Both the position numbers and the translations under genes were made by a program. Under the pieces are notes generated by a model. The model saw only the letters and a list, made by a program, of their open reading frames with translations, was not told where the DNA came from and ran no database searches. Below, one piece after another: positions 1 to 13,100 of a DNA stretch of 64,000 nt. Position 1 is the stretch's first letter. Every line of letters starts with the position of its first letter. Source of the DNA: Eudorina sp. 2006-703-Eu-15 (Eukaryota; Chlorophyta; Chlorophyceae; Chlamydomonadales; Volvocaceae); NCBI GenBank assembly GCA_003117195.1, contig BDSI01000045.1:781564-845563 (forward strand). The letters are read 5' to 3'.

Positions 1-3000
1 ATCGCGTGGTCTTCCCTGACGGCGTGCGACCCGGAGCAGGTGCGGGCCTCCTGCAGTCAATAGCCGTGGAGTGTAACACCCCGTTCGGGGGCGAACCGAA
101 ACCGCACTTGACAAGGCACCGACGCGGCGACGGAGGACCCCCGTATGTGGGCCCGCCAGTGCCCAGAAACCAGCGGGGTCGCCGCCGTCATCACTGCGGT
201 TCGTCGATCCGCAGCGATCTGCACCTGAAGGATACGCGGTTGTCCTTCAGGCGCCGCCCCTCATGCCGCGGAGCTCCTTCACATTGCTACCGCCGGTCCT
301 CGTTGCCACCGCGGGGACCGTGGTACTCCACCCGGAGTTGGGTCACTGCGCACCCTCAGCTGAACGACCAGCCCCACCTGACCTGACCTCAGGGGGGAGA
401 GGACTGAAGCTGGCGACTCGGGCGGCCGCTGTGTGCGCCTTGTGCGCTTGTGCATTCGCTTGTGCGCACTGCATGTGTGTGTATGCCGTATTGCGGATTG
501 CGTATGCTGGTTCTCAAGGACCAGCATGCAGCATGCCGTGCAAGGGACCTATCCTGGCGTCCGGTCTGTCCTCGGGTGAGCCGCGGACCTGACCTGCCTT
601 GACCTGCCTTGACCTGCCTTGACCTGACCTGACCTGACCTGACCTGCCTTGACCTGACCTGACCTGCCTTGACCTGCCTTGACCTGCCCTGACCTGCCTT
701 GACCTGCCTTGACCTGCCTTGACCTGCCTTGACCTGACCTGACCTGCCTTGACCTGCCTTGACCTGACCTGACCTGCCTTGACCTGCCCTGACCTGCCCT
801 GACCTGCCTTGACCTGCCTTGACCTGCCTTGACCTGCCTTGACCTGCCTTGACCTGCCCTGACCTGCCTTGACCTGCCTTGACCTGCCTTGACCTGCCTT
901 GACCTGCCTTGACCTGCCTTGACCTGCCTTGACCTGCCTTGACCTGCCTTGACCTGCCTTGACCTGCCTTGACCTGCCTTGACCTGCCTTGACCTGCCTT
1001 GACCTGCCTTGACCTGCCTTGACCTGCCTTGACCTGCCTTGACCTGCCCTGACCTGCCTTGACCTGCCTTGACCTGCCTTGACCTGCCCTGACCTGCCTT
1101 GACCTGCCTTGACCTGCCCTGACCTGCCTTGACCTGACCTGACCTGCCCTGACCTGCCTTGACCTGCCTTGACCTGCCCTGCCTTGACCTGCCCTGACCT
1201 GACCTGCCTTGACCTGCCTTGACCTGCCCTGCCTTGACCTGCCCTGACCTGACCTGCCTTGACCTGCCTTGACCTGCCCTGCCTTGACCTGCCCTGACCT
1301 GACCTGCCTTGACCTGCCTTGACCTGCCCTGACCTGCCTTGACCTGCCCTGACCTGACCTGCCCTGACCTGCCTTGACCTGCCTTGACCTGCCCTGACCT
1401 GCCCTGACCTGCCTTGACCTGCCTTGACCTGCCTTGACCTGCCTTGACCTGCCTTGACCTGCCTTGACCTGCCCTGACCTGCCTGTCGCCGGATAACCCT
1501 GTGCCCTCCCCGATGGGGTCGAACTGGGTGGGGCCAGGGTGGGTATAGGAAGTTGGTAGACATATTCATATGGGGCCAGGGTGGGGTCCGGGGCCCTTTG
1601 AAGGACGGACACTGGCCTGGGTGAGCTCTTCAATGTTACCTGGGAAACGTTACCAAACGTCCGACATGTCCTCCACACGGCTGGAGCTAGGGACCATATG
1701 TCGTAACCACGCCCGCCCCCATTGCCGTGTGCGTGCCTAGTCCTGCCCCACGCTGTCCTAAATCCCCAAACCCTCTACACATACCCTGCCTTGTCCCCTC
1801 GTGTGTGTGTATGTGTTCTCGCGGCGGGCAGTGTTCATTGAGGGGAGCAAGATTGTGGCGGTGTCGGACAACGTGACGGTGGACAGCCCGCACGCCATGA
1901 ACTTCAAGAACGCGGTCATCTCCCCTGGAGTCATCGACGTGCATATCCACCTCAATGAGCCCGGCCGCGTCGAGTGGGAAGGTGGGTGGGTAAAAATAAA
2001 GAAACAGCCCAGACACACCCAGCCCAGCCCAGGTGGGTGGTGTGCCGCGGTGGTCAGGGTGCACGCAGTGTCACCGCCCGCCCCCCCCCCCGCGGGAGGG
2101 GGGGGGCCGCGACACCCCACCTTCGGTGGTCAGTGGGAGCAGCGCAGCTTCAGTACGTCTACGAATTTCCCATATCCCCCGAACCCGCCCCTCCCCGCTG
2201 CGGGACCCCTCCCAGGCATCACCAACGGCACCGCCGCGGCGGTGGCGGGCGGCGTCACGACGGTGATCGACATGCCGCTGAACAGCCACCCGGTGACCAC
2301 CGACCTGACGCAACTGGAGGCCAAGAAGGCGCTGGCCAAGGCGCGGGGGGGGCGGGGGCGAGGGGGCGGGGGGGCGGGGGCCAAGGGGCGGGGGGGGCCG
2401 GGGCGGGGGCACTGGGCGGCCAAGGGGCCCGGGTTGGGGACCTGGACTTGACGGGTCTACGGGGTTTAGTGAGGTTGATGGGGGAATAGACAATTGGTAA
2501 TAGGGAACATGGCAATTGGTACCGTAGACATATCGAAGCTGCGCTGCTGCCATAGCAAAGCGCCGAGCGGGATACGGTACAGTGCCCTAGGTCTCCAGGG
2601 AGGGGTGGGGGTTGGGTGTCGAGTAGATACGGAATCCGACCAACCCGGGTGAATGGGCGGACAGGGGGTCGATGGGGGGCCACGGCTCAGTCGTACGTCC
2701 TGCGCGCCCGCCCCTCTCACGAGGGGTTCGCCCCTTACCCGTCCTTCATCCCCCCTTCACCCCGCTCTTCCCCCTTATGCCAATAAAGACAGCGAACCCT
2801 CCCCCCCTTGCCCTTCCCCTTCCCCCGTGCGGTCGGCGGCGGCGCAGGCCAAGGCGTACACCAACGTGGGTTTCTGGGCGGGTTTGGTTCCGGAGAACGC
2901 CGCCAACCACACGCGACTGGGGGAGCTGGTGGCGGCGGGCGCGCTGGGCTTCAAGAGCTTCATGTGCAACAGCGGCATCAACGACTTTGCGCACGTGGGC

Positions 3001-6000
3001 GAGGCGGACATTGCGGCGGCGCTGCCCTTCCTGAAGCGCCGCGGGGTGCCGTTCTTCGTGCACGCAGAAGTGGTGTCGCCCGTGGAGGCGGATCCGGTGG
3101 GTATGTAAGCGGGGCGACGGCGACGGCCATGGCGATGGCGATGGCGGGGTGGGGTGGGGTATCGGGAGTGGGTTGACAGTTGACAGTTGACAACGAGACG
3201 CACTGAGCTGACTGCCAGAGCAAGGATCCGGTGCAGGATGGGCTGGACTGTGGGCGACTGGGGTTGGATTGAAAGCAAACCGGACACACCAGGTCCTGCG
3301 ACAAATACCACCGTGGGGGGCAAGCGGGCGGCAGGGGGGGATGGTAAGGGGCGGGCGGTTCGATGGATGGATGGGTGGGAAGGGTCCGAAGCATCGAAGG
3401 GTGTGATTGGGTTTCGGCCTGGGACACTGTTTGTGGCGCCCTGTGATGTGGGGTCCCTTGTGCAAGCTGCCGTTCTCGATTGGGCGGTGGTCTCGGAGCG
3501 CAACCCGCACTGCCCTCTGGTTGCAACTGAAGGCAGCGTTATCGCCGCGAAACCTCACAACAGCGGTGGTAGCCCTCCCGCCCCCGACTCACCGTCCGCT
3601 GTCTCCACTCGCCGTCCACTTCTGCAGGCGCCATTTCTCCCTGCCCCTGAAACCCGCCCCCTCCCCCCGGGGCCCTCCCTGGCCCTCTCGGGTCCGCGCC
3701 CCCGGCCCCCGGGGGGCGCGGACCAATACCGATTTCCGATACCGCTTCCCCCTCGGCCCTCCCCGCCTCCTCACTGCCCCGGGCCCCCCCCCCCGCCCCG
3801 GCCCCCCTCAGTCCGCTGACCCCCGCCACTACACCACCTACATGGCCACCCGGCCGCCCAAGTTCGAGCAAGACGCCATCCGGCTGCTGGTGCGGCTGCT
3901 GGACGCGGATGCCACCCCGGCGGCCCCGGGTTTCTCCGTACACGTGGCGCACCTGGCGGATGGGGGGGCGCTGGACATCATCCGGGTGAGGGCGGGGTCC
4001 AGGGAGGGAGTTAGGGGGGGTTGGGGGTGGGGAGCGAGGTTAGGGTTTTCGCTGCCTTGATATTGATATGTGGGGTGGGGGGGATGAGCGGTTTGCGGGT
4101 GTGGGACTGGGAATGGGCGGGCGGCAGGTCCGCCGGGCTGACCGCTGACTGCCGACTGCCGGGGCCGAATCAGGTGTGTTATTTGGCGAGCGATTAGGTG
4201 TGTGTGTGGGGGGGGGGGAAGCGCGGACGTGTGAGAACTGCAGCTGGGGGCGAGGGTGGGGGGTTTGGGGCAAAGAAGGGAGTTGGCGGGCGGGCCGGGG
4301 CCTTGGTGGAGAATGGCGGGGAGGAATGGCGGCATGAGGAGTTGTTGACGGGGATGTGAGGGGAGGGGATGATATGAGACGGTATGAGGGGGGGCAGTGA
4401 CGGGGATGTGCGGAGATCCGAATGGAAGGCGGGGTGAGATTCCTGCTAATCAAGATCCAAAGGGTGAGATCCCTGGGCCCCGTCCCTTACCGCCATCCAC
4501 ATCCCACCTCGCCCGCTGGATGGTTCCTGGGCTTCGCCTCTTTATTGTTTCTGTTAAACCTCCTTTCTGTCAATAAAGACACAGCGACACCCCACCCCAC
4601 CCCACCCCCCTTGCCCGCAGGAGGCTCAGTCCCGGGGCCACCCCCTGACGGTGGAGACCTGCGCCCACTACCTGACCTTCGCCGCCGAGGACGTGCCGGA
4701 CGGTCACACGCAGTACAAGTGCGCCCCGCCCATCCGGGGGTCCGATAACAGGCGGGCTCTGATCGGAGCGGTCGCCTCGGGGGCCATCAATCTGGTGGGT
4801 CCCGGGGGCCGGGAGTTGGTAGGGCGTAGCGTTGGGGTGTAGGAAGTTGGGGCGGGTGTGGGCGAGGAGTTCGGTGTTGAGTGTGGGCGAGGGGTTCAGT
4901 GTTGAGTGTGTATGTGAGGGAGGCTGAGCTTTGTGTGTGGGGGAATGAGGGCGGGAGCGGGGGGGGACAGAGGGCGGGAGAGGTGGGGCGGAGAAGGACG
5001 AGAGGGCGGGAGAGGTGGCGGTGGGGTCCGGGCGGGGCCGGCTCTTTCGGTGTGGGCAAGGAGGGCTGGTGGGGCTGGCTGGCCGACTCGTGGAGGGGCC
5101 TTGTAGCAGCGCGGCGCAAGGGCTTTACCCAGCCCATGTTCGTGCCAAGGTCGTTTCTGGGGGTTTAATACTTCTTTTCTTTTGATTCCCAGCGAGTCTG
5201 GGCTGTTGCTTACTTTAACTCGCATGAAGTTTGAACGCCCCACCCTGCCAACCCCAACTCCCTGTGCAGCACGCCGCTACCGCCGGGCTTACTTGCCCCT
5301 CCCCCCTGGGCCCCCCCCCTCCGCCCCGCCAGGTGTCCTCCGACCACTCCCCGGCGCCCCCCTCCCTCAAGGAGACCGAGAGCGGCAACTTCCTCAGGGC
5401 CTGGGGCGGCATCAGCGGGGTACAGTACCTACTGCCGGCCGTGTGGACCGCCCTGAAGGACGCGGGGGTGGACCTGCGCACGCTGGCCACCCTGCTCAGC
5501 GAGGCACCCGCCAGGCTGGCCGGAGTCGCGGGGCGGAAGGGCCGCCTGGCGGCCGGATACGACGCGGACCTGGTGGTAAGTACGGCGCTGTACGGGGCCT
5601 TGACGCAGGGCGGGAGAATATGGCGTGAGGGAAGTAGAAAACCCCGAGGCTGCGCGCCAGGGACTCACATGGAGGCAATGGTGTACGGCGCAAGCGCCGT
5701 ACTGCCGCGGACGCGGGTGAGGTCAGGGTGAGGCGATGGGTGAGGTATCGGGGTTGCGGTTCGGGTCCCCAGCCGCGCAGCCCCACCCCTGTCGTACTCC
5801 ACCCGCCCCGCCCACCCCGCAGGTGTGGGAGCCCGAGACCCGGGCCAACACTTCGGTCAACCTCAACCTGCACACCCACAAATTGTCGCCGTACACCGAT
5901 ACGACACTGTACGGCAAGGTGTTGGCGACGGTCGTGGGCGGCGAGCTGTCGGCCCTGTTCGGCAACGTCAACCGCCAGCCCTGCGGCGGGGTGGTCGTGG

Positions 6001-6020
6001 GCAGGGACGACCCGGTCTGA
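1..6020 (+). CDS. ALN: Allantoinase (5' partial), eight visible exons
   Basis: Hydrolyses allantoin to allantoate in purine (ureide) catabolism; a metal-dependent amidohydrolase of the dihydroorotase/allantoinase family. Phase-consistent exons: <1-39, 1829-1981, 2216-2340, 2848-3096, 3812-3985, 4621-4794, 5333-5575, 5823-6020 (stop). The N-terminus lies off the window; the first visible residues are RVVFPDGVRPGA, joining to VFIEGSKIVAV. Seen in sequence: the HxH metal motif in DVHIHLNEP, the DMPLNS loop, the probable carboxylated lysine in GFKSFMCN, the metal histidines in FFVHAE and HVAHLAD, the CAHYLTF segment, and the catalytic aspartate in SSDHSPAP. All active-site elements are present and no frame is broken, so the gene looks functional. 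Oddities: intron 1 holds a long minisatellite, and the intron at 2341-2847 has no GT donor in the right place and fits only as GC-AG. A TGTAA at 6672 is a candidate poly(A) signal. Confidence 0.93.
591..1488. repeat. 10-bp minisatellite in allantoinase intron 1
   Basis: About 90 tandem copies of a 10-mer, consensus GACCTGCCTT, with variants GACCTGCCCT and 5-bp GACCT units. Variants are interspersed and sometimes form higher-order blocks (GACCTGCCCTGCCTT occurs three times at about 1170-1290). The array sits between the donor at 40 and the acceptor at 1828, so it should be transcribed and spliced out. The unit has no stop codon in most frames, which creates long false reading frames on the minus strand. 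Confidence 0.97.
2136..2190 (+). repeat. Short dispersed intron repeat, copy near an acceptor
   Basis: GCAGCGCAGCTTC followed by GTCTACGAATTTCCCATATC and a C-run, about 25 nt before the exon acceptor at 2215. Related sequence is seen inverted at 2510-2560 and 1530-1590 and direct at 51608-51660, where it again sits just upstream of an acceptor. Confidence 0.6.
2510..2560 (-). repeat. Inverted copy of the short intron repeat
   Basis: Read on the minus strand it begins GCAGCAGCGCAGCTTCGATA, then TGTCTAC and AATTGCCATGTTCCC. It matches the copy at 2136-2190 in inverted orientation inside the neighbouring intron. Confidence 0.55.
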
Positions 6021-7524
6021 AGCGCGACCGCCCGCCGCCTCGCTGTCAGAGCTTGACTGCCCTCCCATTCCTCCCCATCCCTCCCCGCGGGGGCCGTTGG
6101 GGGGCCTCCAGTGGGGCCGAGGGGAACCCGGGCCGCATACACGCATACACGGACGGGGTGGTCTCAGGGGGGCCTTGGGGCAACTACCTATAGGGATCTG
6201 GGTGTTGCAGTGGCGCTGGATGCTTGGTGATGGGGGCGGTGATGGGATCACAGGAAGGGTCATGTAGGGAGGAGGGGAAGCGCGGCGTGTGTGCAGCGGA
6301 CGCGGTGCGGGGCTGCGGGAGAGGTGAGCTCGCCCGTGGGGAGTGGGCCTGGTGGGCATGGAGCGTTGGCCTGGCGGCTGCGCAACCCTAGGGGCGGCTG
6401 ACAGCTCCGCACCCCAAGGGGGAAAGGGGGGCGGTGGTATCGTGCGCGCGAGATGTCGTACATCGTCACTTGGAGCGGATTTTGTCGTGCCTAGGTGCGT
6501 TGAAGGGGTTGTGGGGCCGCCATACACGCCGCCGTCGTCAGCGTGGCGTGGCGCATGGCGGCGCCGCGGGCAGCAATTTTCTTGGCGGCGGCGTTCGGCT
6601 GAGGCGCCGCCGCGTGCTGAGGCTGGACCTTGGGCCGCGTCCCGCGCGTCGCCCTTGCCCGCGACAAGTTTTGTAAATCCGTTATTCAGCTTTGTGTGTG
6701 CATGCCCCTGCGATATGCCAACGTGTTTTGCCTCCCCCTCGGTCGATTTCCCCCTGAAGTCCGGGCCCTCAGTGGCGTGAACGCAGAGCTGCCAATAGCT
6801 GCACATGACAGCCGCGGAAAGGTTGTCAGGGACTTCAGTTTGGGACCCACCCGTCATGGACAGGGGAGGCTAGGGTGGCGGTGTCATCCGCAGCCTGGTC
6901 TGCTCGGGAGGCAAAACCATTATCATTTGACATACAAGTGGTCATGGGCGTGGGCCCAAGACTGGAGTGCTGGGCAGCTCATCCGTATGCGAACCGCGCC
7001 GTATAGCGTCGAGCCCCACGGTACCCTGCTCCGTCAGGGCAGGCTCCGCCAGGGCGTACCGCCTGCACATTGACATTGCATACCACAACACCTGCATTTC
7101 TGATTACTTAACGCGAAATTTCATGTAACAAGCCGCTATCTTTCTGACGCGGGGACCGATAAACCGTGAACAGAACTGGTGAGTCTGCGGTCAGCAGCGC
7201 GCCTCACACGATCATCGACAATATGCAATGTCCCCTCTGCCCTTGCCTTAATAACACTGTATGTGTGCCAGTTCTGAAATGCAAGGTGCAGGTTGTCGTG
7301 TCTGCAAACATCTGGTATCTTGCCATAATGAACAAATCGGCACGGGCGCTAATATTATGAGGTAGGCAATCAATTTAAAATATAATCGACCGTCAGAGTT
7401 CCAACTCCATGCCGTACAGTTGGCCCAAATGTTGTGGCTTTGAGGCGACTGAGTCTGTCTTACATGCGCAGAGCTAGTTGACCTCGACCGTAGATTCCAC
7501 GTGCCATATTCCTCATCTTTCACA
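6021..7524. other. Intergenic: allantoinase 3' end to RPL11 promoter
   Basis: No gene is supported. Reading frames here are GC-rich shadows with no recognisable domain. TGTAA at 6672-6676 is the best candidate poly(A) signal for allantoinase. The last 500 bases are more AT-rich and presumably hold the RPL11 promoter and leader; no clear TATA box was identified. Confidence 0.5.
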
Positions 7525-8526
<1,002 letters not shown>

Positions 8527-10194
8527 GCGGTCGACCAGACTGCAGAGGGACGGGACTGGGTGCAGCCGTCGGCCTCGCGTCGGGTTGTTATGCACTAGTG
8601 TGCGCTTGAGACATCTGACTGCAGACTTACGGTGCCAGGTCAACAGCAGCAGCAGCAGCTCAGTTCAGGCAGCCGCGAATCATGTCATGATGTTGTTTGG
8701 TGGCCTGCTGGAGAGCTTTGGCGTCACCGCGGAGCGGCGCTAGTTGCGTCACACTGGCGGATGTCGAAGCCGTGGGGGGCGACGCGCCGATGACGATGGC
8801 AAGCCGCGCAGTACTCGTCAGGTTGGGAATGGGTATGTCAGCGGCCCGCCCCAACTGCTGCTGTTACGGGGCTGTCAAAAGACTGAATGTCGGCCGACGT
8901 GATGCATGGTTCACGTGCGTGCGGCCTGCACCGTGGGTTTGGGGCGTTGATGTGGCTGCATGGGGGACTTATGCCTGCCTGCCATTCGTCGGGTGCGGTT
9001 TTCCCGAAGAGGGGTTCTCCTGCCTGTGGACCCCGAGCGCACCCGTGTCTGGGGCCCGACCTGTCCCGTGGTCCGGGGGAGGAGGATTTGGGTACAAGTT
9101 CTGCCACCATGACCAACATGGTGGCAGACAGGAAACTGCGGCAAATCACGCATGTCTCCCAGGTGGAAACACGGGTAACCGACTGAAAGGCTTGTCGTCC
9201 TACCGCGCGATTTTGCGACTGACAGCGCATAGGGAATGACGAGACCTGCCACGCAGAGGTACCCGGATTTGGTTGGGAGGTTTGGGTGTGTGTTGTTTGT
9301 TACGGTGTTTGAGGGGAATCCTGGAGGGCGCATCGTCGGCGTTGCGGCGTGTGCGCGCCCGCGCGCGCGGTTGGCCGTGTGGTGCCGGCGGCGATAACGC
9401 GACGCGGGAGGGCGCGGTCGGACACCGCTGCGCCATGCACAGCGCCCGCGTGAACCTATTTTTACACAGGGCGCGCATGGGTCGAGGTATGTGTAACTCG
9501 GTAAAAGGTGCAGACTCGACTGTGTGCTGGGGTTGTGTGACACACGGCTCGAATTGCTCAGGCATGTGAAGTCAACATGAAGCAAGGCGATCTGAGGCTA
9601 AACGGATTGCTGAGTACCTGCATGTTCGAATCTGAATGTGGGACTTGAGACAGCCCTTACCTCCCAACGGCGCCTGAAGCGATAATGATCATACAGTGTA
9701 CCGTGTGGGACGCGTCCTAACGGTCAACGGTCAGTGTAGCTCCGATGAAGTCGTAACCTCGTAACCATACGAACAGTTCGCCCAGGTTTCTCACTGTATC
9801 GTATCAGAAACGGCCTTGAACCTACACGGATTTTGTGATCGTTACCCTGTGGACTAGGCCACATAAAACCCTGACACTCTGAAGATAACCGATCACCCCT
9901 GCTTCTTTCAAAACCTTAATTACATAGTGAATCTTAGCAAAAATAAACCCAATGTGCAAGGAAATCAGTCGCCATTTCCCATTGTCCACTGGGTGGATGA
10001 TAGACGCCCTTTAGAACGTGCACTATGACAATCCAGGCTAAGCAGTCAATGATACTCTCAGCTTTACAATCCCTGTCATTCGCGCGCCCAGGCCGCGTCA
10101 GGTAGGTTCTGTCAACAGAGGTCGCTGGTCCTCCCACGATGGCACCGAGCCGGCGGATGCACATGCGAACTCCCGTGAACGCAGGCAAAGCTTG
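8527..10194. other. Intergenic: RPL11 3' region and COQ3 upstream DNA
   Basis: No gene recognised. A short AGC-triplet run lies at 8644-8660. Small reading frames on both strands lack conserved motifs. Candidate TGTAA poly(A) signal at 9492. The stretch 9570-10080 is AT-richer than the flanks and shows no feature I can name. Confidence 0.45.
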
Positions 10195-13100
10195 ATGACT
10201 TTAGCGCAATGTTTCGCGACGATGTCGCGTGGGATCGCCACCACCGCAGCCACGGCTTGTGCCCCGCCATGCGTTCTACCGGACCTGCCACCGGGACTCA
10301 CCAGAGCTACCGCCTGCGAGGCCAAGCCCCCGGCCCTGCAGCCGCCCGACGAGGGCTCCTCGGTCGCCGTGACCAGGAGCTTGTCGCCCATCCTGCCTCC
10401 CGTGGTATCGCCTCAGCGGCTGAGCACGGCACGCGGTGGGGTCGCCGGCCGGCCCGTGAGCGTCCAGCCCCCCAATCTGGGGGGGCCCAACAGCATCAGC
10501 ATCAGCAGTCCGGACAGCTGCGTCCCAGCGCTACCCATCCTCAGCAGCCAGCCCGCCGGCCGCCTGGCACCCCTCGCAGCCCCGCCCACGGCCCCCGCCG
10601 CCGCCCAAACCGCCCCATCCGCCACCTCCACCACGCTGCAGCCCAGCCCCTCCGGTGCGCGTCCCCGCACGCCGCCCACCCCGCACGCCCTCCTCCGCCG
10701 CGGCAGCACCCGGACGGGGCTGTATGCGCCGGCAACGGCCATGGCAACGGCAACGGCCGCTGGCCCCTCACCCATCGGGGGATCTGCCGCGCCCGCCCGC
10801 GCTGCGACCCCGGTGACCTCGCTGCTGCTGTCGACCCTCGTTGAACCCACCATCGGCCTCACCACAAGCTTCCCCTTCACCACCACCACTACCGCCTCAA
10901 TCTCCGGTCCGGGCGCCGCCACTGCCGCCGGCGCTGCCGCCGATGGCGTTTCGCCACCCACCGGCTCCGAAGCCACCCCGGCCCAGCATGACGGCGGCGG
11001 CGCCCGGGGCGCCTCCGTCGATCCCCGCGAGGCCGCCAAGTTCGCGGCCCTGGCGGCCAGCTGGTGGCGCACCACCGATGGGCCCTTCGCGCCGCTTCAC
11101 GCGCTCAACCCCGCCCGGGTGCTGTTTTTGCGGCGCAGCCTGGCGGCGATGATGGGCCTGGACGCGGAGGCGCCGCAGCCGCTGGAGGGTGAGGATGCAG
11201 CCCGGATCGTGTTTGGGGTCGGGTCGGGTCGGGTCGAATCGGACCGGGCCGGGTCGAATCGGGTCGGGTTGGGCGCTGTCGATGACGGGATTAGACTGGC
11301 GAGGCCGCCGGGGAGGGGAGGTGCTGTTCCGGGGGGAGAGCCTGGAACCGAGGGAGCGGGGAAGGAAGGCACGAGGGCGCACAGGGTCGGGTGCCGGCCT
11401 AGGAGCGGATTTATCAATACGTTATATGTTTTTAATTAAGGATGTTACAGCGGACCCCGTGGGTCATCGGTGACGGCCAACGGCGACAGCCTAGGGTTCC
11501 TCACCATACACTGCCTAAACGAACTGGCGCCACCATGGCGCTCCGGACAGGCTCCACAAGTGCACCGAAACGAAAGATATATTGTAGATCTTATGGTAAA
11601 TAGAAGATGCATTATGTGATGTAATTGAATGCATATTTATGCATTAGGAGTGGATCATGAGTGTACCTTGTTCGCATCTGTGGCATGAGCGGTGTGTGTG
11701 CCGCGGGCCGCTGCAGGGCTGCGGGTCCTGGACGTGGGGTGCGGAGGGGGCATCCTGTCAGAGGCGCTGGCCAGGCTGGGCGCCCACGTGCACGGCATCG
11801 ACGTGACGAGGGAGAACGTGGAGGTGGCCCGGCTGCACGCGCGAGCCGACCCGCGGGTCGCGGCGAGGGTCAGGTACGCGGCGGCGGCGGCGGCGGCAGG
11901 GCCGGAAGGGCGCGCGTCTCGTTGGGAGCTTGCAGGGGAAGGCGCGTAGATATGATGTGTCTGTTAGCGACTCGGGATGTGTCGAGCGGCCCGAGCGGCC
12001 GTTGGCCCTCTCATTGCGCAGGACAAACGAACAACGTGAGACCAAACCAAGGTAGCGACGCGATGAAACCTTTGTGCGCTCAGTTGATGCCTCCATCATC
12101 AACTGCAACCACGGGGATCCCCAAGCTGTTTTCGGTGCTCGGCGTGCAAATGGGAGTCCTGCAGGTACGACATGATCTCGGCGGAGGACCTTGGAGCCGC
12201 GGGTACGGCACCGTACGACGTCGTGATCGCGAGCGAGGTTCTGGAGCATGTGAACCGGCCGCACCAGCTGCTGCCGGTGCTGACGTCGCTCTTGGCGCCT
12301 CCGGTGGAGGGCCGGCCGGCGGGGGGAGCGCTGGTGGTGTCCACTCTCAACAGGTGGGGGCCGCTCTTTGCTCTCCAGAAAGTCTTTGCTCTCCAGAAAG
12401 TCTTTGCTCTCCAGAAAGTCTTTGCTCTCCAGAAAGTCTTTGCTCTCCAGAAAGTCTTTGCTCTCCAGAAAGGGCGTGGTCGAGAGAACTTGGGGTGGGC
12501 TTCAGGGATTCAGGGAATGGGTCGGCAACGATGAACGGCGGGTTGGGGTTGGATGTTTGGGCGGAAGCATGGTGAGGAGGCTGAGGCTGATGCACGCCTG
12601 GAGTGGCCGCGCTCGCTGGGCGTACTGCATTGTCGGAAGTGAGGCGCATCAAGTGAGGTGCTGGCTACTCGAAACACAAGGATAGGTACTACTTATGCAG
12701 TGCGCCAGGAGTGCCTCTCCTGGAAACCGCGCCAGACCCGCCGAATCACATGGCGGGGAGGGAGGCGGGATTCGAACCCGCAGATCTCTGTCGTAGAGCC
12801 AGGGTCGTGGGCGTGATGCCGTCAACTCGGAACCGCTAGCGCCGGCCCCCGCCCGTGTCCACGGTCCTGATGGTGCAATGCTCACTGGAGATTGGGCCCA
12901 CCAAGCTCACACATACATACACAAGGGCGAGATTCCGAGTTGCACACACGCGTATGATGGCTCCGAACGCGTATGATGGCTCCGGCCCTCCTCCGCCTGT
13001 GCCTTGCTTTCCCTCGCGGCCAAACTCTAGGGTTTGGATTCAGCCTCGAAACCGTTCAGCTTTCCGAACAGTTCTCCCTCCACGCGCCGATTGCCGATGG

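Noticed and set aside
590..1490. CRISPR array
   Set aside because: Repeats of 8-10 bp without unique spacers, in a eukaryotic intron.
389..1678. Minus-strand 429-codon frame encoding a GQ/RQVKAGQ repeat protein
   Set aside because: It is the 10-bp minisatellite read in an open frame; no flanking coding signal, and the array lies in an intron on the other strand.
5496..6857. Minus-strand 453-codon frame opposite allantoinase
   Set aside because: Shadow of GC-rich exons 7-8 and the 3' flank; no domain, and the plus-strand gene is clear.
12750..12830. Minus-strand tRNA-Arg(ACG)-like gene
   Set aside because: The anticodon stem fails to pair beyond two bases and the downstream sequence matches the SINE core.
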